DNA of 64,000 bases from Ursus arctos (lineage: Eukaryota; Chordata; Mammalia; Carnivora; Ursidae), in assembly GCF_023065955.2 (NCBI RefSeq), contig NW_026623100.1, forward strand, positions 67,956,727 to 68,020,726, written 5' to 3'. The position numbers were made by a program, and so were the translations under genes. Positions 1 to 10,129 of this stretch are shown piece by piece. Position 1 is the stretch's first letter; each line of letters opens with the position of its first letter. The notes beneath the pieces were generated by a model. The model did no database searches and had not been told where the DNA came from. It worked only from the letters and a program-made list of their open reading frames with translations.

Positions 1-180
1 TTAGCTCAGGTCATGAACCCAAGGTCCTGGGATGGAAGCCTGCATTAAGCTCCCTGCTCAGTGGGAGTCTGCTTCTCCCTCTGTCCCTCTGCCCCTCCCC
101 CATTCATGCTCTCTTTCTCACTCACTGTCTCAAATAAATGAATAAAATCTAAAAAAAAAAAAAAAAAGAGAGAGAGAGAA
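1..180 (+). mobile_element. Can-SINE (SINEC), 5' end cut by window edge
   Basis: The tRNA-derived body begins inside the B-box half of a carnivore SINE (CTCAGGTCATGAACCCA), continues through the CT-rich segment and ends in AAATAAATGAATAAAATCT plus a 17-A tail and a short GA run at 168-180. Orientation is plus. The head lies outside the window, so the left target duplication cannot be seen. It is an RNA polymerase III retroposon moved by L1 machinery and encodes nothing. Confidence 0.9.
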
Positions 181-387
181 ATGTGGAACTCTACACTGCC
201 TCCTATACAGGACCCAGAGACGGGAGCCCACAGAAGCTTTGATAGCAGCAGTGGAGGTTACCATTCCTGGCCTGCATTCATTTAGTAACAGCACAGTAAG
301 GATTAACTTTGAGCTCATGGAGGTGGTGATGATTGACAATAATAAAGATTAGATTCATTGCCAATGACCAAAGCTTCTCCATGTTCC
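181..387. other. Short single-copy stretch
   Basis: No repeat, RNA gene or coding signal is recognised. A 70-codon antisense frame crosses from here into the SINE poly-A tail and is not credible as a gene. Confidence 0.5.
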
Positions 388-517
388 AATGAAAGTGAAA
401 ATATGACAGACCAAAATTTGTGGGATGCATCTAAAACAGTATTTAGAGGGAAATTTATAGCACCAAGTTCCTATATTAGAAAAGATAAAAAGTCCCAAAT
501 CGATGATATAAACTGAG
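388..517 (+). mobile_element. Old L1 (LINE-1) ORF2 fragment, part 1
   Basis: Reading on the plus strand gives an L1 ORF2-like string including NLWDASKTVFRGKF and SYIRKDKKSQIDD. This matches the conserved segment of ORF2 between the endonuclease and reverse transcriptase domains. The copy is only about 43 codons here. It appears to resume at 1269 and 1724, with later insertions between. It is non-functional debris. Confidence 0.8.
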
Positions 518-690
518 AATTGTCAAACTATGGTAGATGTGCAAAATTGAATCCAATGCCTATTTTCATAAATAAAGTTTTATTGAAACACAGCCATGTT
601 CATTGATTTATGCATTGTCTATGGCTGCTTTCATGCTTTACCAATAGAGTTGATTAGTTGGAGCAGAGATCATATGAATCAGTTATGCCC
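518..690 (-). mobile_element. hAT-Charlie MITE fragment (MER58-like)
   Basis: The stretch around AATAAAGTTTTATTGAAACA, then ATTGTCTATGGCTGCTTTCA and GAGTTGATTAGTTGGAGCAGAG, follows a familiar non-autonomous hAT consensus in antisense orientation. The left end GTCAAACTATGG fits the terminal repeat. The right terminal repeat is missing, and an LTR-like element begins 18 bases further on. The exact family label is from memory. Confidence 0.6.
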
Positions 691-707
691 ATTGATGTAG
701 GAAAAGA

Positions 708-1268
708 TGTTAGGGTTTGAAGCCGAGGGCCAAGAAAGAATTCTTGAGATGTCTTTGGTGCAAAAAGGTGATTTTATTAAATCGTGGGGACAGGACCCCT
801 GGGCAGAAAGAGCTGCCCCAGGGTCATGAGGAGTAGCCCATTATATACTTTCAAGTTGGGCAGGGGTTAGGGATAACTTAAGTCTCAAAGGAATTTGGAA
901 GCAAGGTTTCCAGGACCTTGAGGCGGCTAGTTATTGTTGGCAAAAGGTCATTTATTACCATCTAATAAAACCTTAGTCTTTAGACGCTTCAGATGTATAT
1001 CGGTGGGTCATATGCTTGGGGGATTATTGCCAACATGTATCTTGGGGGTAGAGATAAAGGAAGTTTCCAAAGGAATTTTTATATATTAAAGTAGACTTAC
1101 AGGGTCCTGAGGGTTGGGCTAAGATTGCCTTTTGCCCTTAACATGATATTAACTTTGAGGCAGTTTGTGTCCCTAGAGGAATGTCACTCTGCCTGTTTCA
1201 AGGACTTGTCAGTGGGCTATGGGTAATAAGGAAATTTAATAATTTCTCTTCTGCCTTTGTTTCCCACA
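708..1268 (-). mobile_element. Solo endogenous-retrovirus-type LTR, antisense
   Basis: The left edge is TGTTAGGGTTTGAAG. Read on the minus strand this is an LTR 3' end, with a polyadenylation signal (AATAAA, as TTTATT at about 773-778 on plus) some 60 bases from the end. A CCCTTAACA at 1135-1143 mirrors the left edge and could mark the other end. Carnivore-like sequence continues to about 1268, where L1 resumes, so the right boundary is uncertain. I see no internal gag, pol or env. No matching target duplication was found, so the boundary assignment is tentative. Confidence 0.6.
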
Positions 1269-1370
1269 TCAACCATGAATTTGAGAATTTAAATAAAATG
1301 GACAGACTCCTCAACAGATACAAACTACCAAAGTTTATTCTAAAAGAAACAGACAACTTGAAAAATATTT
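1269..1370 (+). mobile_element. Old L1 ORF2 fragment, part 2
   Basis: Plus-strand reading gives NLNKMDRLLNRYKLPKF, equivalent to the L1 ORF2 segment just before the reverse transcriptase core. It lies downstream of the 388-517 piece in L1 order, so both are probably one old copy with an intervening deletion. It stops at AAAAATATT, where a younger L1 end is inserted. Confidence 0.75.
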
Positions 1371-1714
1371 TAGCCCAGTGATGGGTATTAAGGAGGGCAC
1401 ATATTGCATGGCCACTGGGTGTTATACGCAAACAATGAATCATGGAACACTACATCAAAAACTAATGATGTGGGGCGCCTGGGTTGCTCAGTCGTTAAAG
1501 GTCTGCCTTTGGCTCAGGTCATGATCCCAGCATTCTGGGATCGAGCCCCGCATCAGGCTCCTTGCTCAGCGGGAAGCCTGCTTCCCCCTCTCCTACTCCC
1601 CCTGCTTGTGTTCCCTCTCTCGCTGCCTCTCTCTCTGTCAAATAAATAAATAAAATCTTAAAAACAAACAAACTAATGATGTACTATAGTGACATAACAT
1701 AATAAAAAATTAAA
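1371..1714 (+). mobile_element. Young carnivore L1 3' end, 5'-truncated, split by a SINE
   Basis: The sequence around GTGATGGGTATTAAGGAGGG, TTGCATGGCCACTGGGTG and GAATCATGGAACACTACATC is the terminal L1 3' UTR typical of carnivores, ending in an A-rich tail at about 1702-1714. AAAAATATT flanks it at 1361-1369 and 1715-1723, consistent with a target-site duplication. A SINE interrupts it at 1472-1669. A second copy of the same 3' end lies antisense at 28186-28406. Confidence 0.85.
1472..1669 (+). mobile_element. Can-SINE (SINEC), complete
   Basis: A complete element: head GGGGCGCCTGGGTTGCTCAG, tRNA-like body with pol III A- and B-box regions, CT-rich segment, and an AAATAAATAAATAAAATC tail. 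A perfect 13-bp target duplication, AAACTAATGATGT, occurs at 1459-1471 and 1670-1682. It sits inside the younger L1 3' UTR, so it is the most recent of the insertions stacked here. The plus-strand open frame at 1404-1649 is an artefact of this element. Confidence 0.95.
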
Positions 1715-1723
1715 AAAAATATT

Positions 1724-1860
1724 AAAACAAATTGAATTTGTAGGTAAAAGAAATTCCCACAAATAAACTCTAGGTCCAAATGGCTTCATTGGTGAATCCT
1801 ATAAATACTTAAGGAAAAAATAAGATAGCAATTCTGCAAGTCTTCCAGAAAATTGTGAAA
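1724..1860 (+). mobile_element. Old L1 ORF2 fragment, part 3
   Basis: After the young L1 insertion, L1 ORF2-like sequence resumes with GPNGFIGESYKYL on the plus strand. This corresponds to the start of the reverse transcriptase fingers region (GPDGF-type motif). A stop codon and other changes show it is dead. Confidence 0.8.
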
Positions 1861-1935
1861 ATTAGTCAAACTGTGTACTTAAAATTTATGCATTTTATTA
1901 CATGTAAATTACATCTCAATTAAAACAGAGTATGG
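1861..1935 (+). mobile_element. Possible L1 3' UTR tail
   Basis: The words CAAACTGTGTACTTAAAATT and TGTAAATTACATCTCAATTA resemble the terminal 3' UTR of older mammalian L1 families. It directly follows the ORF2 fragment, which implies a large internal deletion if it is the same copy. Confidence 0.5.
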
Positions 1936-2370
1936 GAGAAGAATATAAATAAAATTGCGTCTCCCTACCTCCTTGACTGCCTCTGCCTTCAGAGATAGCC
2001 ATCATTAACCATATATCTCGTATTATTTATTTCTCTTATAGCACTTCTCTAATTTGTGAAGATATATATACATATCTATATGTACATAAAAAACTATTTA
2101 GCTTCCATTTAAATAGTGGGTCCAGTGCTCATTACAGGTCTTTTGACCACAACTTCTCCATTTGTTCTCGAACGGCTAGATTTTGTCATCAAAGTTTCCT
2201 GAGTTCCTGTAGATCTGTGAATGCATGTCTGACACCTTTATACTCAAACAACACCTTGTTGGGCCTACAATTTTTGGATCACACTTTTTTCCTTTAGAAA
2301 CTCACATATATTGTTCCATTTTTTTCCCCTGTATTTTAATGTTGCTGTAAAGAATTATGAGGCTAGCCTT
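1936..2370. other. AT-rich stretch without identified content
   Basis: Contains a short TATATATACATATCTATATG run at about 2060-2085. It may be further degraded L1, but I cannot show this. Nothing else is recognised. Confidence 0.4.
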
Positions 2371-2385
2371 ACTCATCAACCTTTT

Positions 2386-2585
2386 TTTAAAATTTATTTT
2401 TATTTATTTTTTTATTTGACAGAGACGGAGACAGCCAGCGAGAGAGGGAACACAAGCAGGGGGAGTGGGAGAGGAAGAAGCAGGCTCATAGCGGAGGAGC
2501 CTGATGTGGGGCTCGATCCCATAACGCCGGGATCACACCCTGAGCCCAAGGCAGACGCCCAACCGCTGTGCCACCCAGGCCCCCC
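2386..2585 (-). mobile_element. Can-SINE (SINEC), antisense, complete
   Basis: The poly-T/TTTATTT tail is at the left and the tRNA-like head ends at GCCACCCAGGCCCCCC. A perfect 15-bp duplication, ACTCATCAACCTTTT, lies at 2371-2385 and 2586-2600. Diagnostic words (CAGGCTCATAGCGGAGGAG, CATAACGCCGGGATCAC) are shared with the copy at 27521-27734, marking one young subfamily. Open frames here on both strands are read-through artefacts. Confidence 0.95.
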
Positions 2586-2600
2586 ACTCATCAACCTTTT

Positions 2601-4239
2601 AAGTACGTTTTTTTCGTTTCTTCTTTTCAAATGCCTAAGGAGTTTTCTCAGTATTTTTTATGTTCAGTAATTTACCAGGATTGGTCTTGGTGGTGCTCAT
2701 TCTGTCTCAGATTTCCTACATGGTGCACTTGGAATGGTCTTTCAGTTATGTAGATTAAGTTCTTCCTTCCTTTAAGGAAAGTTGGTTTTTTTCTATTATC
2801 TCTTGAATTTGTTTTGTATCAGTTGTTGTCTCTCTACTTCAGGGATGCGAGTTATCCTTTGTTCTGTTATCATCATGGAAGATATCTATTATCATGCAAT
2901 TATTTTAATGTAGTTATCCTAAGTACACAGGCGCCAGCTCTCTGCCTCTCTCCCATATCATGAACTTTCAAGACAGCCTGGAATGACAGGATTCAGCGCA
3001 GCCATGCCACAGCTGCAGGGGCATGCGTGACCCCTGCCTTAGGGAGTCCGCTCAAGGCCAGCTTTCCCACAGCAACAGCCTTCCCATGGGGTTGTCAGGA
3101 TTTCCTCTGTCCCTCAGTCCTTTGTTTCATGTTCTGTCCACCTTCATGCCAAACTCAGATTCCAGAAAGGATCTGAAATACATCACCAAGCCTCCTCTCC
3201 CAAGCTGGGCTTCTAATTCCCTAGTCCCAAACCCTTCCCTGGGTTTGTAGACCTCAGGCCACAGTGTGGGGAGTTGAGGGGTCTTCCTGGCTGCACTGAC
3301 TGCACCCACGTGTTGGGTGGTGGAAACGACTCACCTGCCCAAGTTCCTCACAGCCTATGAGTGTCACATCTGCAGTCTCAACCCCCAGAGCCCTGATTTC
3401 TGTGTCATGCCTGTCCTTGTCATCCAGGGTAGGGTTGCTTCAGGAGTGCTGCTCTGTCTCCCACCTGCTCAGTCACCTTGGCACCTGCTCTGAAGGGCGC
3501 CCAGCTCCTCACTCATCAGGGTTTTTCCTCTCATGTAGTTCCTGCTGCGCAGAAGATTCCTTTCACTCTCAAATGAGCTGTGTGCTTCTAGTTTATTGGA
3601 AACATCTCATATTTGTATGGAGCTTGATAAAGTGTGAAGCTGGGGGAGGAAACATCCAGAGACAGAGAGCTTTTTCTGTTAAGGTGTAATTGTTTTTATC
3701 ACTTTTATGGCAAAAGTGCTCGTTAGCCTAGCTACTTGAAACACACTTTTCCCCCTTTGATTTATTTTAGGGATCGTTGAGATTTTAAAATACCCCTCAC
3801 AAAAGTTATTTCCAGCGTTGGTTTTATGCATCCAAAGTAGTAAGATAGGTGGGCTTGGATTGTCATGTTTCTTTCTCTCCTCAGGTGGAAATGCCATCTC
3901 TTGCAAAGAGCCTTGTCCCATATAGGGCCAGTCTCGGTCACTGGTTTCTTTTGCTCACAGCAAACTTGTTTCTTTCTGATTACACCCAACCCCCTTGGCC
4001 TTGTCAGGAGTAAGCTGTTTACAGGCCTATCGCTTCATATGCTTAGCTGATGATGCTGGACATGTGTGCTTAATTTCCCATTCTTTACAGTGCCCAGAAT
4101 TATGTAGGGCCCAGGGGAGGCTCCAGTGTTTGCTGAATGCTCTGTGGCTTTCTAATCATCAGGGGGAAAAAGCCTTTTGAAATGCCTGGGCTGCCACAGA
4201 CTGGTTACTGCAACCCACTTCTGGTTTTCTCCTTTCAAA
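2601..4239. other. Single-copy or unclassifiable sequence
   Basis: The first 300 bases are AT-rich and could be degraded L1. From about 2930 the composition is balanced and looks single-copy. Overlapping frames on both strands (for example 3357-3689 + and 3679-3921 -) show no domain, signal or family resemblance. No gene is supported. Confidence 0.5.
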
Positions 4240-5110
4240 AATGATGCTTTGTTTCTGACTAGTGGTTTCAAAACATAAAAATCTCAGCCAGCGTGGTCAG
4301 TCAGTCTGACCTTCAGGCTGAATATTTCCTCATTTATATGGTTGGCTTGTTTGAAAAGCAGTCCAAAAGGGAATGGAATGATGACTTTTAAGTAAGGTTC
4401 CACTGATCCCAATTTGACAGAGTCTTTCAGCCCATTGGATGTCGGAGCCTGGATGCTAAGTGTCACTCAGAGGTAACTTGCAAGCAGATAGATTTCTGTT
4501 GCTAGATAAACCATAACTCTTCATTCCTAAACGGTGTCACTTTTAAATTCTCAACCCCAATGTCATAGCAATGCGCATTGCATTGAATAATAATTGTATT
4601 TCTCACAGGACATCACCAATTTTTTGTCTGACCTTTAAGAGGAAAAGCTTTTTAATTTTAATCAAAGTATTTCCTTTTGAACTTTAAGGAAGGTCTGCTG
4701 ATTTACTTCTCTTAAGACCTTGACAAAGAGACATCTCTACTTGAGCTAAAGGTTGTTCACTGTTTACTAGAGTGGACCTCATTTTGGATACTAATGAAGT
4801 GGAGACTAATGGGGACAAATTGATCTCTTCATAATTTGTCCAGTGAAGAGTGGCTAGCTGAAAATTTCATTATCACTGTTTTAGGAAAACTGTAAAAAAA
4901 AGTTAACAAAAGTCAGTTTCATAAAGTTTCCTTTCAGGGTGAGGAGGATTCTTAGTTGTCATTCATTGAAGAATCGGCTGTAGTTTCTATGATGCTGTAG
5001 CAAATAAAAAAGTGATTTGTGAAGTTACTCTCAACTCCCTTTGAAACGAGGGAGAGCCTCGTTCCATTTTCTGAAACTGAAAAATAATTTAAGGAACAGC
5101 ATTAAGAATT
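4240..5110. promoter_or_regulatory. Candidate conserved non-coding element (enhancer-like)
   Basis: An 870-base repeat-free stretch, AT-rich with many homeodomain-type TAAT/ATTA cores (for example around 4588-4597 and 4652-4660). A perfect 14-bp palindrome, GCAATGCGCATTGC, lies at 4568-4581. It lacks open frames of note. The enhancer reading is an inference from texture only; no conservation data are available here. Confidence 0.25.
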
Positions 5111-5544
5111 GCCGTTCTAGCCATTATAAGTATGATGTAGTTGCACATTTATCGACATGGATAGATAGTCATATTACGTTAGTATACAACGTGGATTACA
5201 AAATAGGATGTAAAGGATGATTCTGTTTTTGTTTTTAAATGGTGTTGTATTTGCATGGGAAAAATCTAGAGATATGCTTGCATAATCACAATGAGAAGTA
5301 AGGAAAAAAGATAAGCACACCAAAAAAATGAGCAAACCATACAAACATAGAATTAAAAAAAAAAGAAATGCAAATACACACAAATAAGTGAATATCTTAT
5401 ACTTTATTTGTAATTACAGAAAATAATTTAAAATAATGAGATACCTTTGTTTTTGTCCGTTTGGCAAATATATTTAAAATAGTGTTAGGGAGAAGACAAA
5501 GGCATTCCAATATATTCCTAGTGGTGATTTATTTTAGCACAAAT
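5111..5544. other. AT-rich stretch, no recognised feature
   Basis: Strongly AT-rich with several A runs (about 5355-5365 and 5547-5554). A 70-codon antisense frame at 5174-5383 is rich in Phe and Leu because of the T-rich composition and is not credible. Confidence 0.4.
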
Positions 5545-6000
5545 TTAAAAAAATATATTGTTTACAACTTCATTGGGGTGTAGTGAGCACAGGAAACTGC
5601 ACACAGTGCACTGTGCATGGCGTCACAAAGGCATACTCCACTGAAAGTGTACAATTTGGTAACATTTGATGTACGTATACAGTAATGAAACCATCACAAC
5701 AGTCATGATACTGAATGCACCCAACATCTCCCAAAATTTCCTCCTGCCCCTGCATGTCCCAGCCCCATCCCAGGTGTCCGCTGGTCTGCTCTCAGTCATT
5801 ATAGATTATATTTTCCAGAATGTTATGAGTGAAGACATACTATATGTACCCTCTGTTTTATCTGGCTTTCATTCAGTGTAATTATTTTGAGATTCATCCG
5901 TGTTATTACATGTATCTGTAGTTCCTTTCTTTTTATTGCTGAGTAGTATCGCATTATATGATATATTACCACAATTTTTTCAACTCTGTGTTAGGTACTA
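5545..6000 (-). mobile_element. Ancient L1 3' region, antisense
   Basis: On the plus strand the order of words (GTGTACAATTTGGTAACATT, AACCATCACAAC, CATACTATATGTACC, GAGATTCATCCGTG, TTTTTATTGCTGAGTAGTAT) follows the antisense of older L1 3' ends. The short ORFs on both strands here belong to this relic. Confidence 0.75.
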
Positions 6001-6009
6001 TTTTTGTCC

Positions 6010-6110
6010 CAGTTTTTAAGAATAAGAAGCTGAGTTTACAGAGGTAAATTCACCCAAGGTAACCCACATAATAAATAATGGAGACAGAATTTGAATCCAG
6101 ACACTTACTT
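6010..6110 (-). mobile_element. MIR SINE relic, antisense
   Basis: AGAATAAGAAGCTGAGTTTA, then AACCCACATAATAAATAATGG and GAATTTGAATCCAG follow the antisense MIR core (tRNA-derived mammalian SINE). A Can-SINE interrupts it at 6111. Confidence 0.6.
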
Positions 6111-6240
6111 TATTTTTTTAAGTAGGCCCCGCACTGGGCATGGAGCCCCAACATGGGGCTTGAACTCATGACCCTGAAATTAAGACCTGAGCTGAGATCA
6201 AGAGTCAGATGCTTTACCAACTGAGCCACCCAGGTGCCCC
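6111..6240 (-). mobile_element. Can-SINE, older subfamily, antisense, short
   Basis: The head is intact (GAGCCACCCAGGTGCCCC at the right edge), but the CT-rich portion is missing, giving only 130 bases. Flanks GACACTTACTT (6100-6110) and GACACTCTTACTT (6241-6253) are an imperfect target duplication. The wording (GGGGCTTGAACTCATGACCC) is of an older Can-SINE type than the copies at 2386 and 27521. Confidence 0.85.
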
Positions 6241-6324
6241 GACACTCTTACTTCTTAGAATCCACATTCCCAATCACAAACTTTGAAATATTGTTTATAC
6301 GATTTAGAAATATCTTAAAATTCA

Positions 6325-6530
6325 GGGGCGTCTGGGTGGCTCAGTTGTTAAGCGTCTGCCTTCGGCTCAGGGCGTGATCCTGGCGTTCCGGGATTGAGCC
6401 CTACATCAGGCTCCTCTGCTGGGAGCCTGCTTCTTCCTCTCCCGCTCCCCCTGCTTGTGTTCTCTCTCTCGCTGGCTGTCTCTGTCTCTGTCAAATAAAT
6501 AAATAAATAAAATCTTAAAAAAAAAAAAAA
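6325..6530 (+). mobile_element. Can-SINE (SINEC), complete
   Basis: Head GGGGCGTCTGGGTGGCTCAG, a full body and an AAATAAATAAATAAATAAA tail followed by A15. A perfect 16-bp duplication, AGAAATATCTTAAAAT, lies at 6306-6321 and 6531-6546. It is among the youngest insertions in the window. Confidence 0.95.
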
Positions 6531-6546
6531 AGAAATATCTTAAAAT

Positions 6547-6720
6547 CCTAACAATAGGGGAATAGGTTAACTGTTTTACATTTCTATAATAGAATTTATA
6601 TAGTCAATTAAAGATGATGATCTTGGAGAATATTTGAAAAAGACTTCAAGGATATGTAATAACATGATACCGGTTATCCCAAATGATGAAATCATAGGTA
6701 GTCTTAATTTTCTTCTTCTT
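6547..6720 (+). mobile_element. Probable old L1 fragment
   Basis: AATAGGGGAATAGGTTAACT, TATAATAGAATTTATATAGTC and GATGATCTTGGAGAATATTT resemble the L1 ORF2 C-terminal to 3' UTR junction of ancient copies. It ends in a TTCTTCTTC run. Confidence 0.45.
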
Positions 6721-7069
6721 CTTTTTTCCTTCCTTAGAATTTTCAGATTTTTGGACTTTGCTCATAGAGAAAATAAATAAATAAAAAGGATGACAGCTCT
6801 GGGTGTTTCACTGTCCATTAACCATGAATGAGTTCTAAAAGTTGGGCTTTTGGCCCACATTTCTGATGTTTGTAGGCTCCATTTCTTTTCCATTCTCATC
6901 TTTTCCCTCTTTCCAAATTTTACCCCATCCTTTATAGCCCCACTCTTATTTAAGCTCTTCAGGGGTATCTTCTGTGGTTACACCTACCACCATTTTCCCA
7001 CAGCACATAGCAGCATGGAAGGGACCGTTTAACCAGTCTAATGATTGTCTCTTGGTGATGTTCCTCTTC
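6721..7069. other. Unclassified stretch
   Basis: No repeat or gene is recognised apart from a short AAATAAATAAATAAAA run at about 6771-6786 that lacks a SINE body next to it. Confidence 0.4.
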
Positions 7070-7165
7070 TCCAAGTCTGGTTACAAACTCCTGGAGGGCA
7101 GTGCCATACTCTGCATGATCCTATGTCCCTTTCTTTGGCCTGGGGCCATGGTGAGCACATTGCGA
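7070..7165 (+). mobile_element. L2 LINE 3'-end relic
   Basis: CAAACTCCTGGAGGGCAGTG followed by ATGATCCTATGTCCC matches the sense 3' end of LINE-2 (the segment usually reading as CTCCTTGAGGGCAGGG). Confidence 0.5.
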
Positions 7166-7289
7166 TGAGAACCCACCCTCTTGGAGCACAGGACCACTCA
7201 GTGAAAAACTGCTTCCTTGGCTGTTGGCTCATTCCACTCTTTAGCAGCCATCTGCAGTGGTGGTGATTGGGTGTGTGTGTGTGGGGGGG

Positions 7290-7385
7290 TCTTATAACCC
7301 CTGTTTTATAAGGAAGTCTACTGAAGCAACTTCCCTGAATACCACAGCTAGCAACTAGGGATTAAAATGCAGGTGTCCCAAGTGC
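7290..7385 (-). mobile_element. MIR relic, antisense
   Basis: AACCCCTGTTTTATAAGGAA, then CCACAGCTAGCAACTAGGGA and TAAAATGCAGGTGTC follow the antisense MIR core. A short (GT)n/G-run at 7269-7288 lies just upstream. Confidence 0.5.
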
Positions 7386-8335
7386 CTGCTGTGGTTCTGT
7401 CTGTGCTGTCAAAGGTTGGGGGAGTAGTCATGAAGCCTAATTCCAAGTCTGAGCTCCTGCATCCTTTTGCCTCATTTCAGCCTCTTGCCCTGGCTGCCTT
7501 TAGCTGCTTTCTCCCTGGCTTAGAGGTGCACGCATGACCCTGGTGGGCATCAGTGCTTCCCAATGGATTATCTGCCCAGTGGGTTCGAAAATACCTGCTT
7601 TTGAAAAATAAACATGGTGCCTATTATTGGCTCATTCCCCCCGTCCCCGGGAGGTAAATTCTTAATTTCCCTCTCCCACTGCTTGGGTACTAATTTGAAT
7701 GCCCTGGGCCTGTTTAGTTGGTTTTCAAGACTGAAGAGATGTGCAGCCCAGGTCTTTGTTTCCCTGGGCCAGGTGAGGCACCCTTTCCTCCTCTTAATGA
7801 ATAAAGGGTTTTTCTATTAGAAGTTTCTTCTTGAACTCCTCCCTGTTAACCCCATATATGTCCATGTGGCACACCTTGACCTTGGAATTTATAGACTTTA
7901 GAGCTCTGACTGGATGCTTTCCTAATCCTGGGAGAAAGTGACCACTGGTTGGGAAAAATGTTGCATGCCCCTGACACTTGCCCTGGTAGATTGACAGGTT
8001 GGTGGCAGATAAAACAAGACACTGGGTCCTAAAAAAGGAGATGGCTTTAGCCAGAGGCAATAGTTTTGATGCCAGGCCTAGTCTAACTGCATACTCACTT
8101 AACTTTCCCTTTTCAGATCTCAGCCAGGGGGAGACCAGCCACTCATTCACCTTTCTCCAGGAACTTCGGCCTCTGCTTTATTCTCCTAGTCTTTGTAATT
8201 GCCAGGACCCATGCTCAGAAGCATCCCCCTCGTTATGATTCATCCTGTTTTCTCCCATTTCTTACCCCCTCCCAACATCGAGTCAACTCCTCTCTCTCCC
8301 TGTGTAGCCCATGGTTCTTCTGACTCTCAAGACTT
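7386..8335. other. Single-copy stretch without identified features
   Basis: Balanced composition. The antisense frame at 7794-8150 (118 codons) and the plus frames that overlap it show no recognisable domain. No gene is supported. Confidence 0.45.
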
Positions 8336-8635
8336 TGCCCCACTGTTCCTACTGCTTCCCAGATTCAAGCTCTGCTCTTTTTGTGGCTTAGCTCAAATTC
8401 CTGTGTCATTCAGGAGGCCTTCCCGATAACTCTGCCCCATCAGTCTTTGCCTCTCCAGAGAACTCATTTGGGGATTGATTATATTCTGTTGTCACTTTAT
8501 CATCACATTGCTTCCTTCTCTCTTTTCTTCATGGTTAGGCAACACATGTCTAAGTAGGCTACTTGAGTCAGGAGCGCTCCTGCAGTACACAGCATAGTAC
8601 ATACAATATTTGCTCAATGGCTTAAATTTTTAAGG
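8336..8635 (+). mobile_element. L2 LINE relic
   Basis: GGCTTAGCTCAAATTCCTGT, CAGGAGGCCTTCCCGATAAC and CATAGTACATACAATATTTG follow the sense 3' part of L2 (the 'cttagctcaaatgtcacc ... gccttccctgac' section). Confidence 0.6.
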
Positions 8636-8875
8636 TGTTGTGGAACCTCTTTCATTTAGTTATAGTCTCCTGACACTGCAGTTCTAGTGAGAAGTAGTGA
8701 GAACTCTAGTCAGGGGATAGAGAATAAGGTTTTCAGGGGTTAGCACAGATAGTGCTTAGAGTTCATGGCTGTTGGGGAACAGAGGAGGGAAGAGTCTAGA
8801 ATTATCCAGATTTTGGCTCCAGCAACTAGGAGCATAGTGAGGCCATTCGTAGAGATAGATAGTATAGGAAGAGGA

Positions 8876-8876
<1 letters not shown>

Positions 8877-8917
<41 letters not shown>
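8877..8917 (+). repeat. (TG)n microsatellite, 41 bp
   Basis: About 20 uninterrupted TG dinucleotides, followed by TATGTGG. Frames of poly-Cys/Val on plus and poly-His/Thr on minus are by-products. Likely length-polymorphic. Confidence 0.98.
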
Positions 8918-8922
<5 letters not shown>

Positions 8923-10129
8923 GCATAAATGCATTTGGGCTGTGCACGTGTCATGTATGCGTGTGCAGAAGGGATGGTGGAGATGATGCATTCCCTTTTG
9001 GATGTGTTACATTGGAGGCACATGCAGTCCAAACCCCTCTTGGCCAGAGCAGATACGGTTCAGGCTGCAGGCAAGGGAGTTGTGGACAGACTTGGTCCTC
9101 AGGGATTCTTTGTGAGTTAGCCAGGAGGAAAAAGAGCCAGAGCAATGAGCCTAAGCCAAAGTCCTTAGTAATGCTGAGAGTCAAGCCGGGAAAATCAATG
9201 CAGTGTGAGTTCCCTGGCATGTCTCCGAATCCCCATGCAGGTCACCTTTGACAGGCTGGTCATGGGCTGCTGGCCTCTGATATATGAAAGGGTGACTTTT
9301 TTCCTTGAGACAATCAGCCATATTAGTTTTAATCTCATTAAAAGGTGAAATATACTTTGGAAAATTTGAATTTTACAGTGTTTAAAGAACATGCACCGTA
9401 AAAATGTGCCCAAGAACATTTTATTCTGGTGTATTCTGTTTTGAATGAAATATAGTACTTTCAATAAAGAGTTAGTTGAGATACCATTCCTTCTTTGAGT
9501 CTCATGATGAAAATTCAAACAACTCAGCAATCATTCCTCTCACCTCAATCTAATTTCATATTGCAGATGACAGTGTTATTTGGAGGGAAGGCGAAATACA
9601 TAATTCACATTTAAATTTAATAGGGGATGGGGGTTTGAAGATGAGAGAGGCATTGCCACAGTCTGGGTGTGGAGCAGCTCAAGCTTCCTTTTGGGCTAGG
9701 ACAGGACTGTGTGAGGGCAGGGGGACAGCATACGGGAGTTGAGCTGGATGACATTCCAGGTGGGGATGCTGGTGCCATGCCACTATACCATGGGCACTGC
9801 CCATGGAACTCAGTGGCCTCTGTGTGTCAGAGTTTGAATCCCTGAACTAAAATGAAAACTGTTTTCACTCTTGGATTCTTCCATTCTGGATTTTTTTAGC
9901 TATGTGGTTAAAACCCCCTTGAGGTATAGGAATATGATCTTTAGTCATCCTCACAATCCCTTAAATACAAAAGGCACAAGGGTATTTATGTCCATCGTAT
10001 CTACAAGAGCATCAGGCTGTGAATAAGCAAGATGACCAGCCCCAGGGAACAGTAACCAGATCCTGAATCCATTGCTCCATGGAGTGTCATATGTTATATA
10101 TAGAGAGGAGGCCGAGCCCTAGAGGACTG
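8918..10129. other. Single-copy stretch without identified features
   Basis: No repeat or gene is recognised. The 124-codon plus frame at 8880-9251 starts inside the TG array. The antisense frame at 9195-9530 shows no domain. Confidence 0.45.

Noticed and set aside
1404..1649. Plus-strand open frame of 82 codons
   Set aside because: It begins in an L1 3' UTR and runs through a Can-SINE; the protein is a by-product of the SINE.
2311..2670. Plus-strand open frame of 119 codons
   Set aside because: About half of it is an antisense Can-SINE with its target duplications.
8740..9032. Antisense frames with poly-His/Thr, and plus frames with poly-Cys/Val
   Set aside because: They are translations of the (TG)n array at 8877-8917.
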